The notes under the pieces were generated by a model. That model worked only from the letters and a program-made list of their open reading frames with translations. It had not been told where the DNA came from and made no database searches. Shown piece after piece: positions 7,570 through 15,542 of a stretch of DNA of 64,000 bases. The translations under genes and the position numbers were made by a program. This DNA comes from Algoriphagus marincola DSM 16067 (GTDB taxonomy: Bacteria > Bacteroidota > Bacteroidia > Cytophagales > Cyclobacteriaceae), in contig NZ_AUBU01000002.1 of assembly GCF_000429405.1 (NCBI RefSeq), positions 186,001-250,000 of the forward strand. The letters are read 5' to 3'. Position 1 is the stretch's first letter; each line of letters opens with the position of its first letter.

Positions 7570-8388
7570 TCATTGATATTGCCAATATACCTCAAACAGA
7601 CCCAAATCCTTTATTTTTTTGAATCCGTGAGAGTAATTCTGATTGGCATGAGGGGTTAAAATCCGCACATTATGGAAATACTCTTGAGCCCATTCTTCTG
7701 TGATTTCGGACTTAGAAGGCACTCCGTAGATTGTAACCCGAACGTGCTTTGGATTAAAATTCAATTGCTTGATCAGAATCTGTACATATTTGAGCAGGTC
7801 TTCCTTCTTTGATATCTCAAACATATTGAAGGTAGTAAGCTCTTGATCGGTAAAGGCCGCTAGATACATTTTACCATCCAAAAGATTAACAAGTATTTCT
7901 TGCCCGATCAGATTGAACCGTTCTTTGAAGAGATAAGACAGAAAAGAACAGGAACCATGATAAAAGGAAATTTCAGTAAACCGGGCCTGAAGGCTTCGCT
8001 TAAGCTTTTCTTCTATGAATGAAACGATCTGAACATTATTGCTGTCCAGTGATGTGTGGAAAAAATGAGACTTTTCAGGAAGTTCCTGTACATATTCAAG
8101 GTAGGTTCTGTCATTTTCGCTCGAATACAAAACCCCAGGAACCAAGCTGAATCCGGATTGATGAAGATAGACCCTTGCTGGCACATCGATTTTTAACAAT
8201 GGATCTGATATGATGAGTTTTTCCAGAGAGCCCCAATCAAATTTTGGATAAAAATGAATACCAATATTGGCTTGATTCTGATCCTTTGCAAAAATTGCTA
8301 AAAAGCTGGGGTATAAAAAAAGTGATAAGCTTGCGGTATCACCCGCATCAAACTTATCACTTTTAAATACTTTTAGAGTGGTTTCCAA
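7570..8388 (-). CDS. DUF3822 family protein
   Basis: The 272-residue cytoplasmic-looking protein matches what I know of DUF3822, a Bacteroidetes-specific family usually near coaD and of unknown biochemical function. The fold appears to be a duplicated actin/FtsA-like arrangement (strand-rich, with FYHGSCSFLSYLFK and EILVNLLDGKMYLAAF blocks), but this is only an impression. No catalytic motif is evident. It starts 11 bases after the pilin-like gene upstream and precedes coaD, so it is likely the middle gene of a three-gene minus-strand unit. Confidence 0.8.
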   Translation of the reverse strand: METTLKVFKSDKFDAGDTASLSLFLYPSFLAIFAKDQNQANIGIHFYPKFDWGSLEKLIISDPLLKIDVPARVYLHQSGFSLVPGVLYSSENDRTYLEYVQELPEKSHFFHTSLDSNNVQIVSFIEEKLKRSLQARFTEISFYHGSCSFLSYLFKERFNLIGQEILVNLLDGKMYLAAFTDQELTTFNMFEISKKEDLLKYVQILIKQLNFNPKHVRVTIYGVPSKSEITEEWAQEYFHNVRILTPHANQNYSHGFKKIKDLGLFEVYWQYQ

Positions 8389-8399
8389 TTTCGCTTGGA

Positions 8400-8981
8400 T
8401 TATTTCCAGTTACCTTCAGTCGAGGCATCTGTTCTGGATCCTACACGAAGAGCCTTCTCGTTGTTGTTCAATCTTCTTTCTGGGTTGATAGGAGCAGGGT
8501 CTCTAATTTCGAAAACGTTGATCATGTAGTTATTTCGCTCGATTTTATCTGCGAAAAACTCAAACTGCTTTCCACCTGAACCAGGGACTACTGCTAATCT
8601 ATCAAGGTCGAAGTCAGGGAATTTACGCTCATTGAATAAGGAGTCAATCACAGGAACAGAACCCAACGTATCGAAAGTGACAGTTGTCTCTTCTTTTCCG
8701 TAGTCAAGTAGCTTGGTTGTTTCTGTACGCTGAATCAACCAGATTTCGCCTTCTTGGATAAAGGTTTTAAGACTGTCCCATGTGGAAGCATATTTTCCAT
8801 TGGAAGCTTCGTAAGCAAGTTGTGCATCTCTAAGCATCTGAAGCTTTTCGATGACAGCACCTTCAATTAGAGCAATTCTTTTCTCTGCTTCTACGACATC
8901 ATCTACGCCTTTCCATAGGAAATAGCCAAGTGCTAGTGCACCCAAAAGAAATACGAAGGATAAGACTTTGGTTAGATTCAT
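8400..8981 (-). CDS. Hypothetical membrane-anchored protein with pilin-like N-terminus
   Basis: The 193-residue protein begins with one hydrophobic helix (residues 5-24, VLSFVFLLGALALGYFLW). It continues with an amphipathic helix and then the block MLRDAQLAYEASNGKYASTW. This layout resembles type II/IV pseudopilin-like proteins, where a helix is followed by a YxxxNGxYA turn. No prepilin peptidase motif (Gly-Phe-x4-Glu) is present, so secretion by that route is not supported. The C-terminal half is soluble, with no known motif. It is co-directional with, and 11 bases upstream of, the DUF3822 gene. The function is unknown; it is probably a periplasm-facing anchored protein. Confidence 0.72.
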   Translation of the reverse strand: MNLTKVLSFVFLLGALALGYFLWKGVDDVVEAEKRIALIEGAVIEKLQMLRDAQLAYEASNGKYASTWDSLKTFIQEGEIWLIQRTETTKLLDYGKEETTVTFDTLGSVPVIDSLFNERKFPDFDLDRLAVVPGSGGKQFEFFADKIERNNYMINVFEIRDPAPINPERRLNNNEKALRVGSRTDASTEGNWK

Positions 8982-9033
8982 TTTGATTTGAGTTTTAAAA
9001 TCTGGGTAAGGTTGATGGTTCTTTTTTGCCGTG

Positions 9034-9543
9034 CTATTTTAGGTATTTATTTCCAAAATTAAAATATCCTTTCCACAATCCTATCTCTCGGAATGATTTT
9101 ATTCCCCAAAATACCTGATGAATAGAATCCTGAGATACGTTTTTAAGATCTTTTAAGCTCATCCATGCTATTTCGCTCAAGATTTGATTCTGGCTTTCGA
9201 GCTCGGGATCTATTCCTAAATGCAGCTTTCCGCCGTTCATTTCTACTTCGAAAAACAATTCTATAGCGTGTAAAGGGGGCTTCAAAAATTCATGCACACA
9301 CAGGAATTTGCCAACTTCGATTTCCAATCCGGTTTCCTCCATAAACTCCCGCTTCAAATTGCTGGGTGCATCCGATCCAAAGTCCATCCCACCTCCAGGT
9401 ACTGACCAAAAATTCCTTTGATCACTCATTTTATGTCTGACCATCAGGATTTTATCATCGCGGATCAATACACCGTTTACCCGCGTTCGAAGTTTATTTC
9501 CAAATTTCGATTCGATTTCTTGCCCTATTTTGTCTTCTCTCAT
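9034..9543 (-). CDS. Nudix hydrolase
   Basis: The 169-residue Nudix protein has a box reading GGMDFGSDAPSNLKREF then MEETGL. The REUXEEXG core that binds the metal is intact, but the first Glu of the consensus (six residues after the first Gly) is replaced by Ser. Members with LVRHKM-type strands act on NDP-sugars, dinucleotides or oxidised nucleotides; the substrate is unknown here. The N-terminal 15 residues are charged. Its start codon is only 15 bases from the ATG chosen for the divergent helicase gene, so promoters of the two genes must overlap or lie inside the coding regions. Confidence 0.87.
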   Translation of the reverse strand: MREDKIGQEIESKFGNKLRTRVNGVLIRDDKILMVRHKMSDQRNFWSVPGGGMDFGSDAPSNLKREFMEETGLEIEVGKFLCVHEFLKPPLHAIELFFEVEMNGGKLHLGIDPELESQNQILSEIAWMSLKDLKNVSQDSIHQVFWGIKSFREIGLWKGYFNFGNKYLK

Positions 9544-9558
9544 TTACCTTCGTCTCTT

Positions 9559-10980
9559 ATGGGTAAAGATACTCAGCTAGGTCAGAGACCGTCGGGTTTT
9601 ATCAGAAAATATTTTCCCTTTGAACCAACAGAGGGGCAGGAGCGGTTTTTTCTTGGGATGGATGAATTTCTGCTAGAGGAGACTGAGGAAAAGCCCACCT
9701 TCATCCTAAGAGGCTACGCCGGAACTGGAAAGACCACGCTCGTCTCTGCACTGGTCAAAGTGCTTCCGCGACTCAAAATGAAGTCGCTTTTGCTTGCTCC
9801 TACCGGTAGGGCTGCCAAAGTTATGGCTGGGTATAGTTCTCGATCTGCCTTTACTATCCACAAGATTATCTATAAGCCGAAAGAGGAAGTGTCGGGTTTG
9901 GGCTTTGGTTTTATTCTTCAGAAAAATTACTTCAAGGACACGGTATTTATTGTCGATGAGTCTTCCATGCTATCTGACGATGGCGGTATGTCGGGAACGC
10001 TTTTAGGGGACCTGATTCGCTTTGTTTTTAGTGGGGAAAATAATCGACTTCTTCTTGTCGGGGATACGGCACAGCTACCTCCGGTGGGAAGTGAATACAG
10101 TCCTGCATTGGAGTCTGGATATTTGCAAAGGCAATTTCGGCTGAATGCCTCCCAAATTGAGTTGACTGAGGTGATGCGTCAGCGCCAAGAATCCGGTATT
10201 TTATTTAATGCAACGGGATTAAGGCAGCTTTTGGGTGAAAAAGACCCCCAAATCAAATTAAAAACAGGCGGGTTTAAAGATATTTTCAAAATGACGGGTG
10301 AGCGGCTTGAAGATGGACTGCGCTATGGATATGACAAATTTGGAAGAGAAAACACCGTGATTGTAACCCGGTCCAATAAAAATGCGGTGCAGTACAATCA
10401 ATACATTAGGCGCATGATTTTTTTCTATGAAAATGAAATTGATACGGGGGACTTGCTGATGATAGTCAAAAACAACTACACTTACATGGCTGATTCAGAC
10501 CGGGTGAATTTTTTGGCAAATGGTGACATGGCCGAAATTATGAAGATCAGAAGTTTTGAGGAGTTGTATGGGTTTCGATTTGCGACTTTGGAGCTAAGGC
10601 TTTTGGATTACCCGGATGAGCCTCATTTCGAAGCAAAGGTGCTACTAGACACACTGTATTCCGCTGCACCAGCATTGACGCGTGAAGAATACCGGAAGCT
10701 CTACGATCAGGTTTCGGAGGACTATGCGGATGTCGCAAGTAAAGCTGAGCGAGCGGAATTGATCAGAAAAGACCCGTATTTAAATGCACTTCAGGTGAAG
10801 TTTGCTTATGCTTTGACCTGTCATAAGGCCCAAGGTGGTCAGTGGGAGGCGGTATTTGTGGATCAAGGATATTTACCGGATGGTCAGGTTGATCGTGATT
10901 TCATACGCTGGCTATATACTGCTGTGACCCGTGCGAAGGAGGAACTCTACCTGCTGAACTTTGCTCCGCAATTTTTCTAA
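9559..10980 (+). CDS. RecD/UvrD-like superfamily 1 DNA helicase
   Basis: The 473-residue helicase contains Walker A GYAGTGKTTLVSA (about residues 52-64), motif Ia LLLAPTGRAAKVMA, Walker B TVFIVDESSML and motif III LLLVGDTAQLPPVGSE. The C-terminal UvrD_C_2-type motifs are FAYALTCHKAQGGQWEAVFVD and RWLYTAVTRAKEELYLL. This matches short RecD2/Dda-like ATP-dependent 5'-3' helicases common in Bacteroidetes. The open frame extends upstream to 9418, but that extension runs across the opposite-strand Nudix gene and looks non-coding (low-complexity, aromatic-rich). The ATG at 9559 gives a natural N-terminus. There is no accessory N-terminal RecD2 helix-hairpin region. The role is probably DNA repair or replication restart. 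Confidence 0.92.
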   Translation: MGKDTQLGQRPSGFIRKYFPFEPTEGQERFFLGMDEFLLEETEEKPTFILRGYAGTGKTTLVSALVKVLPRLKMKSLLLAPTGRAAKVMAGYSSRSAFTIHKIIYKPKEEVSGLGFGFILQKNYFKDTVFIVDESSMLSDDGGMSGTLLGDLIRFVFSGENNRLLLVGDTAQLPPVGSEYSPALESGYLQRQFRLNASQIELTEVMRQRQESGILFNATGLRQLLGEKDPQIKLKTGGFKDIFKMTGERLEDGLRYGYDKFGRENTVIVTRSNKNAVQYNQYIRRMIFFYENEIDTGDLLMIVKNNYTYMADSDRVNFLANGDMAEIMKIRSFEELYGFRFATLELRLLDYPDEPHFEAKVLLDTLYSAAPALTREEYRKLYDQVSEDYADVASKAERAELIRKDPYLNALQVKFAYALTCHKAQGGQWEAVFVDQGYLPDGQVDRDFIRWLYTAVTRAKEELYLLNFAPQFF

Positions 10981-11095
10981 AAGCTGACAAAAGGGCATGT
11001 CTGGCTGTTAGAAAAAGTTAAAATACCCCTCAGATCTTATACTGGTCTGGATTTTGAGTTATTATTGAAAAGTTGAATATTTGAATAATTAAATA

Positions 11096-11500
11096 ATGAG
11101 AGATATGAAAAAATTCGGTTTGTTACTTGGCTTATTTGCCTTCTTATTTGTGATCCAAGTCAATGCACAAAGTGAATCTGGCGCAGTGATTACCTTCAAG
11201 GAAAAGTCTGTTGATTTTGGCGACATCGTACAAGGTCAGAAAGTTTCTCACACATTCGAATTGACCAATACTGGTGAGTCTCCATTGGTAATCTCAAATG
11301 TAGCCGCTACTTGTGGATGTACAGTACCTAGCTGGCCAAAAGAGCCCGTCGCTCCCGGGGCATCAGCTGAGATTCAAGTTTCCTTTAATTCAGCTGGGAA
11401 AATGGGAAAGCAGAACTCTGTCGTGAGGATTTATTCCAATGCTTCAGAGCCTATTGAAAAGGTTTCACTGATTTCTAATGTGTTGCCCAAGACCAAATAA
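11096..11500 (+). CDS. DUF1573 domain secreted protein
   Basis: The 134-residue exported protein has a signal peptide (MKKFGLLLGLFAFLFVIQVNAQ, counted from the second Met at 11105). It then has one DUF1573 Ig-like domain: VDFGDIVQGQKVSHTFELTN, then GESPLVISNVAATCGCT, then WPKEPVAPGASAEIQVSFN. The ATCGCT cysteine pair is characteristic. DUF1573 proteins are abundant in the periplasm or on the surface of Bacteroidetes and have no established function. Either ATG (11096 or 11105) could start translation; the second gives a more typical signal peptide. A strong terminator follows at 11523, so the gene is probably monocistronic. Confidence 0.9.
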   Translation: MRDMKKFGLLLGLFAFLFVIQVNAQSESGAVITFKEKSVDFGDIVQGQKVSHTFELTNTGESPLVISNVAATCGCTVPSWPKEPVAPGASAEIQVSFNSAGKMGKQNSVVRIYSNASEPIEKVSLISNVLPKTK

Positions 11501-11522
11501 GATTTTCAATTAATAAGAATTC

Positions 11523-11550
11523 AAGCCCGTCATTTTGACGGGCTTTTTTA
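11523..11550 (+). terminator. Rho-independent terminator after the DUF1573 gene
   Basis: A 10-bp perfect stem (aagcccgtca / tgacgggctt, 11523-11532 and 11536-11545) with a 3-base loop is followed by a T-run. It lies 22 bases after the DUF1573 stop codon and ends that transcript before the ABC transporter gene. Confidence 0.88.
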
Positions 11551-11600
11551 TTATCTGGGAACCAAATCCACAAATTCTTTATTAATTGCCTGTCTACATC

Positions 11601-13349
11601 ATGAAACAGAAACCAAAAGAAAAGCGGGTCAGTATCCAAAAAGTATTTGCTACCATCGTCTGGCCCCGTCGAAAGCACCTACTGCTTGGATTATTTTTAA
11701 TTGTAATCAGTCGATTAGCAGGGTTAGTTCTTCCAGGTGCGAGTAAGTACTTGGTAGATGATGTCATCCCCTCCAATGATCTACAGCTTTTGAAATGGCT
11801 GATAATTGCAGTGGTTGCAGCCATTGTGATTCAATCGGTCACATCCTATGCTCTGACACAGATCCTATCGGTAGAGGCACAAAACCTCATCGCCAAGCTT
11901 CGTTCCCAAGTCCAAAGTCATATCATCAAGCTTCCCATTCGGTTTTTTGACAATACCAAAACCGGGGAATTGGTGTCTCGGATTATGAGTGATGTGGAAG
12001 GTGTCCGCAACTTGGTGGGGACTGGGTTTGCACAGATGATAGGTGGAATTTTGACCGCGGTGATTTCCTTGATTTTATTAATCAGCATTTCACCGATGAT
12101 GACCTTGTATGTTCTCGTTCCGGTGATTGTCTTTGGAGTTGTTTCTTTGAAAGCTTTCAGTAAAATCCGCCCAATTTTCAGAGAGCGGGGAAAAATCAAT
12201 GCCCAAGTCACCGGAAGGCTTACTGAAACACTAGGGGGGATCCGTGTGATCAAAGGCTTCAATGCAGAAGAGCAGGAAATCAAAACATTCCAAAAAGGAG
12301 TGGATGAGCTTTTTCAGAATGTAAAATCAAGTCTTACTGCGACATCATTTGTTACTTCAGCTGGGACTTTGCTCTTGGGGTTAGCATCTGCCGGCATCAT
12401 GGGGATTGGTGGCTGGATGATTATGGAAGGTCAAATGACCTTTGGAGATTTCTTAGCCTTTACGCTCTACTTGGGATTCATGATTGCACCCATCGTTCAA
12501 ATGTCCAATATTGGCTCTCAACTCACAGAAGCATTCGCCGGCTTGGATAGAACGGAGGAAATCATGAATGCTCCACTGGAATCGGATGATAAAAAGCGGA
12601 AAATCGAACTCCATGATTTTAAAGGAGATGTCCTTTTCGATAAGGTTTCATTCTCATACGAGGAAGGAAAAGAAGTGGTGAAAGAAATCAGTTTCGAAGC
12701 TCCTGCAGGATCAGTCACTGCACTCGTCGGAACTTCGGGCTCTGGAAAGACTACAATCGCCGGTTTGGCAGCTAGTTTTCTGAATCCTGATTCTGGAAAG
12801 ATTTCATTGGATGGAAATGACTTGGGTGAAGTGACCTTGGAATCCTATCGGTCCCGCTTGGGTGTAGTGCTCCAGGATGATTTTCTCTTTGAAGGTACTA
12901 TCCGCGAAAATATCCTTTTTCCAAGGCCGGACGCCACAGAAGACCAACTTCAACAAGCAGTGTACGCTGCTCATGTTCAGGAGTTCACCGATCGATTTGA
13001 AGAGGGGCTGGACACCTTGATTGGTGAGCGAGGAGTCAAGCTTTCTGGCGGTCAGCGCCAACGAATTGCTATTGCAAGGGCGATTTTGGCTGATCCGAAA
13101 ATTCTCATCTTGGATGAAGCTACTTCGAATCTGGATACGGAGTCAGAAACGCTCATCCAAGCCAGTTTGAAGGAATTGATGAAAGGGCGTACCACCTTTG
13201 TGATTGCTCACCGATTAAGTACGATTCGACAGGCAGATCAGATTTTGGTTATCGAGCAGGGCGAGATCGTGGAGCGCGGCAAACATGATGAATTAATAGC
13301 GCTAGAAGGGCGATATTATCAGCTGTATACTTATCAGGCTAGGATTTGA
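11601..13349 (+). CDS. ABC exporter (fused membrane and ATPase domains, MsbA/multidrug type)
   Basis: The 582-residue ABC half-transporter has an N-terminal six-helix type I exporter domain (about residues 20-310), including the EKxxFNAEEQE-like coupling segment GFNAEEQEIKTF. The C-terminal nucleotide-binding domain has Walker A VGTSGSGKTTIAG, a Q-loop at VVLQDDFLFEGTIRENI, signature LSGGQRQRIAIARA, Walker B ILILDEATSNLD and an H-loop at FVIAHRLST. It probably works as a homodimer exporting lipid or hydrophobic compounds. A TTG at 11586 extends the frame by five residues, but the ATG at 11601 is preferred. It stands alone between a terminator and the UpxY-like gene (85-base gap). Confidence 0.94.
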   Translation: MKQKPKEKRVSIQKVFATIVWPRRKHLLLGLFLIVISRLAGLVLPGASKYLVDDVIPSNDLQLLKWLIIAVVAAIVIQSVTSYALTQILSVEAQNLIAKLRSQVQSHIIKLPIRFFDNTKTGELVSRIMSDVEGVRNLVGTGFAQMIGGILTAVISLILLISISPMMTLYVLVPVIVFGVVSLKAFSKIRPIFRERGKINAQVTGRLTETLGGIRVIKGFNAEEQEIKTFQKGVDELFQNVKSSLTATSFVTSAGTLLLGLASAGIMGIGGWMIMEGQMTFGDFLAFTLYLGFMIAPIVQMSNIGSQLTEAFAGLDRTEEIMNAPLESDDKKRKIELHDFKGDVLFDKVSFSYEEGKEVVKEISFEAPAGSVTALVGTSGSGKTTIAGLAASFLNPDSGKISLDGNDLGEVTLESYRSRLGVVLQDDFLFEGTIRENILFPRPDATEDQLQQAVYAAHVQEFTDRFEEGLDTLIGERGVKLSGGQRQRIAIARAILADPKILILDEATSNLDTESETLIQASLKELMKGRTTFVIAHRLSTIRQADQILVIEQGEIVERGKHDELIALEGRYYQLYTYQARI

Positions 13350-13404
13350 TTTCATTTTGATCATAGTCAAAGCCAATGCATTCGATTTGCAAGAAGGTAT
13401 TTTG

Positions 13405-13412
13405 TAAATTTG
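13405..13412 (+). promoter_or_regulatory. -7 promoter element (TAAATTTG) of the UpxY-like gene
   Basis: TAAATTTG matches the Bacteroidetes TANNTTTG box perfectly, 22 bases before the ATG at 13435. A TTTG lies at 13386-13389, but the 15-base spacing is shorter than the usual 19-21, so the -33 element is uncertain. Confidence 0.45.
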
Positions 13413-13434
13413 ATCTCCCAAATAAATTTTAGAA

Positions 13435-13947
13435 ATGAGTGAACTTCAATGGTACGTGATGTACACGGCTTCGCGTTCGGAAAAAAAGGTAGCGAAAAGA
13501 CTGAGAGAGAAGGGATGGGACGTTTATCTTCCTTTGGTGACAGAACTTCGTCAATGGTCCGATAGGAAGAAAAAAGTAGAACGTCCACTTTTTAATGGTT
13601 ATGTATTTGTCAAAACCCAACGAAACCAGCTTTGGGAATGTCTCCAAGAGCCTGGTGCAGTGAAATTCGTCCACTTTTCAGGTCAGCATGCTACGGTTCG
13701 GGAAGAGGATTTGGATAAAATCAAACGGGTAGTAGAAACGGGAGTAGCTGTTGAAACTGACGGTACTGAAATCGAGCCCGGCGAGCAAGTGGAGGTAATC
13801 GGAGGCCCACTTCAAAATATGGTTGGGGAATGTATCGAAAAGGGAAATAAAGATTATTTCGTAATCAGAATCCCGGGTATTTACCAGAATATGTTGATTA
13901 ATCTCCATCGTAAATATCTACAGGTGCTTCCCTCCAAAGCATCCTAA
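13435..13947 (+). CDS. UpxY-type NusG-like transcription antitermination factor
   Basis: The 170-residue protein has a NusG N-terminal domain (residues 4-105: LQWYVMYTASRSEKKVAKRL, then GWDVYLPLVTELRQWSDRKK and FNGYVFVK). A KOW-like segment at about 119-150 contains PGEQVEVIGGPLQNMVGE. Domestic NusG reads YxxxTYSGxE at this position; here it is YTASRSE, as in Bacteroides UpxY/UpaY paralogues that let RNA polymerase read through long capsule operons. Those regulators normally sit at the head of the operon they control. This one is followed by a bidirectional terminator and the convergent purB, so its target is elsewhere or it acts in trans. It has its own -7 promoter box at 13405. Confidence 0.88.
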   Translation: MSELQWYVMYTASRSEKKVAKRLREKGWDVYLPLVTELRQWSDRKKKVERPLFNGYVFVKTQRNQLWECLQEPGAVKFVHFSGQHATVREEDLDKIKRVVETGVAVETDGTEIEPGEQVEVIGGPLQNMVGECIEKGNKDYFVIRIPGIYQNMLINLHRKYLQVLPSKAS

Positions 13948-13965
13948 ATTAAATTTATCCAAAAC

Positions 13966-13995
13966 AAAAAAGGAATGCTCATGCATTCCTTTTTT
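13966..13995. terminator. Bidirectional Rho-independent terminator between the UpxY-like gene and purB
   Basis: A perfect 13-bp stem (aaaaaaggaatgc / gcattcctttttt) with loop tcat has an A-run on one side and a T-run on the other. It therefore terminates both the UpxY-like gene (+) and purB (-). Confidence 0.9.
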
Positions 13996-13998
13996 ACG

Positions 13999-15342
13999 TT
14001 AAAGACCGGTGTAATTGAAGGGTGAAATCTGCTTCAATTCCTGCTTGATCTTATCTGAAACGGCTAAACCCTCGATGAATTTGGCGATGGAATCTTGGGT
14101 GATTTTTTCATTTGTTCTTGTAAGATCCTTCAGTGCTTCATATGGTTTTGGGTAACCCTCGCGTCGTAGAATAGTCTGTATGGCTTCAGCAACTACTGCC
14201 CAGTTTTCTTGTAAATCCGAATCGATCGCGGCTCTGTTAAGCTCTAATTTTCCTAGTCCTTTTTTTAGAGACTCCAGAGCGATAAGCATATGGCCTAATG
14301 GCACTCCAATGACCCGAAGGACGGTGCTGTCTGTCAGGTCCCGCTGCAATCTCGAAATGGGAAGTTTTGCTGAGAGATGCTCCAAAAGTGCGTTGGCAAT
14401 ACCGAGGTTTCCTTCCGCATTTTCAAAATCAATCGGATTTACCTTGTGAGGCATAGCAGAGGAGCCTACTTCTCCAGCCTTGATTTTCTGCTTGAAATAA
14501 TTCATCGCCACATATTGCCAGACATCTTTCGAAAGGTCCAATAAGATTGTGTTGATGCGTTTCATTGCATCGAAAAGAGCAGCAAGATTATCATAGTGCT
14601 CTATCTGAGTAGTGGGAAATGAGCGGGAAAGGCCTAAATATTTTTCTACAAAATGCTTTGCAAAGTCATTCCATGGCAAATGGGGATAGGCAACCAAATG
14701 CGCATTCATATTACCTGTAGCGCCACCAAATTTCGATGAATAGGGGACTGCTTGGAGTTGCTCAAGTTGCTGCTCAATTCGAGTGATAAAAACCTGAAAC
14801 TCTTTTCCGAGTCGAGTAGGGGAAGCTGGCTGACCATGGGTTTTGGCCAGCATGGGAATGGATTCCCAAGATTTAGCTTGTTCTCTCAGTTTGTTCAATA
14901 CACTATCAAGCGTAGGCAAGATTACTTTCTCCACTCCCTCTTTCAACATGAGTGGAGTAGCTGTATTATTAATGTCTTGGGAGGTAAGCCCAAAGTGGAT
15001 GAACTCTTTAAAAGGCTCTTGTCCAAGCTCATCAAATTTTTTCTTCAGGAAATATTCAACTGCCTTTACATCATGATTAGTGACCTTTTCAGTTTCCTTG
15101 ATCTCTTCTGCATCCTCAAGGGAGAAATTTTTGACAATATTTCGTAGAGCTGCAAAAAGATCCGTGTCAAAATCTGCCAATTGAGGAAGGGGGAGTTCGC
15201 AAAGGGCGATGAAATATTCCACCTCTACATGAACTCTATATTTGATCAAAGCAAATTCAGAAAAATAGGCTTTTAAAGCTTCGGTTTTGCCGGCATATCT
15301 GCCATCTACCGGACTGATGGCGGTCAGGGGATTGAATTCCAT
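13999..15342 (-). CDS. purB: Adenylosuccinate lyase
   Basis: The 447-residue enzyme of the fumarase/aspartase superfamily cleaves SAICAR to AICAR and adenylosuccinate to AMP in purine synthesis. The superfamily signature SSAMPHKVNPIDFENAEGN lies near residue 300. The catalytic TKTHGQ-like stretch appears as MLAKTHGQPASPTRLG near 165-180, and the N-terminal NPLTAISPVDGRY is typical of the longer E. coli-type PurB. Length is normal. It is monocistronic, with a shared terminator at its 3' end and a 200-base gap to the divergent flavoprotein gene. Confidence 0.97.
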   Translation of the reverse strand: MEFNPLTAISPVDGRYAGKTEALKAYFSEFALIKYRVHVEVEYFIALCELPLPQLADFDTDLFAALRNIVKNFSLEDAEEIKETEKVTNHDVKAVEYFLKKKFDELGQEPFKEFIHFGLTSQDINNTATPLMLKEGVEKVILPTLDSVLNKLREQAKSWESIPMLAKTHGQPASPTRLGKEFQVFITRIEQQLEQLQAVPYSSKFGGATGNMNAHLVAYPHLPWNDFAKHFVEKYLGLSRSFPTTQIEHYDNLAALFDAMKRINTILLDLSKDVWQYVAMNYFKQKIKAGEVGSSAMPHKVNPIDFENAEGNLGIANALLEHLSAKLPISRLQRDLTDSTVLRVIGVPLGHMLIALESLKKGLGKLELNRAAIDSDLQENWAVVAEAIQTILRREGYPKPYEALKDLTRTNEKITQDSIAKFIEGLAVSDKIKQELKQISPFNYTGL

Positions 15343-15511
15343 GATTAGATTGGTGATGATGTACTTTCCAATTTGAGCTGCAATTTACGGCATTGCCTGA
15401 AAATATGCCCTGATAGAAGAATAATTATCGATCAGAGCAAACTAAGCGAAAGAAATTATGGTTTGACTATTGAAAAATCAGGCATAAGCTCTGTATTGTC
15501 AGTTGCCTCAT

Positions 15512-15519
15512 TAATTTTG
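15512..15519 (+). promoter_or_regulatory. -7 promoter element (TAATTTTG) before the ferredoxin-reductase-like gene
   Basis: TAATTTTG matches TANNTTTG, 23 bases before the ATG at 15543. I do not see a TTG at the expected upstream distance (the nearest ends at 15498), so only the -7 box is supported. Confidence 0.4.
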
Positions 15520-15542
15520 CACCCGAATATATCCCTGTAGGA

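Noticed and set aside
9418..9558. N-terminal extension of the helicase frame
   Set aside because: It lies entirely across the opposite-strand Nudix gene, is aromatic-rich, and the ATG at 9559 gives the natural family start.
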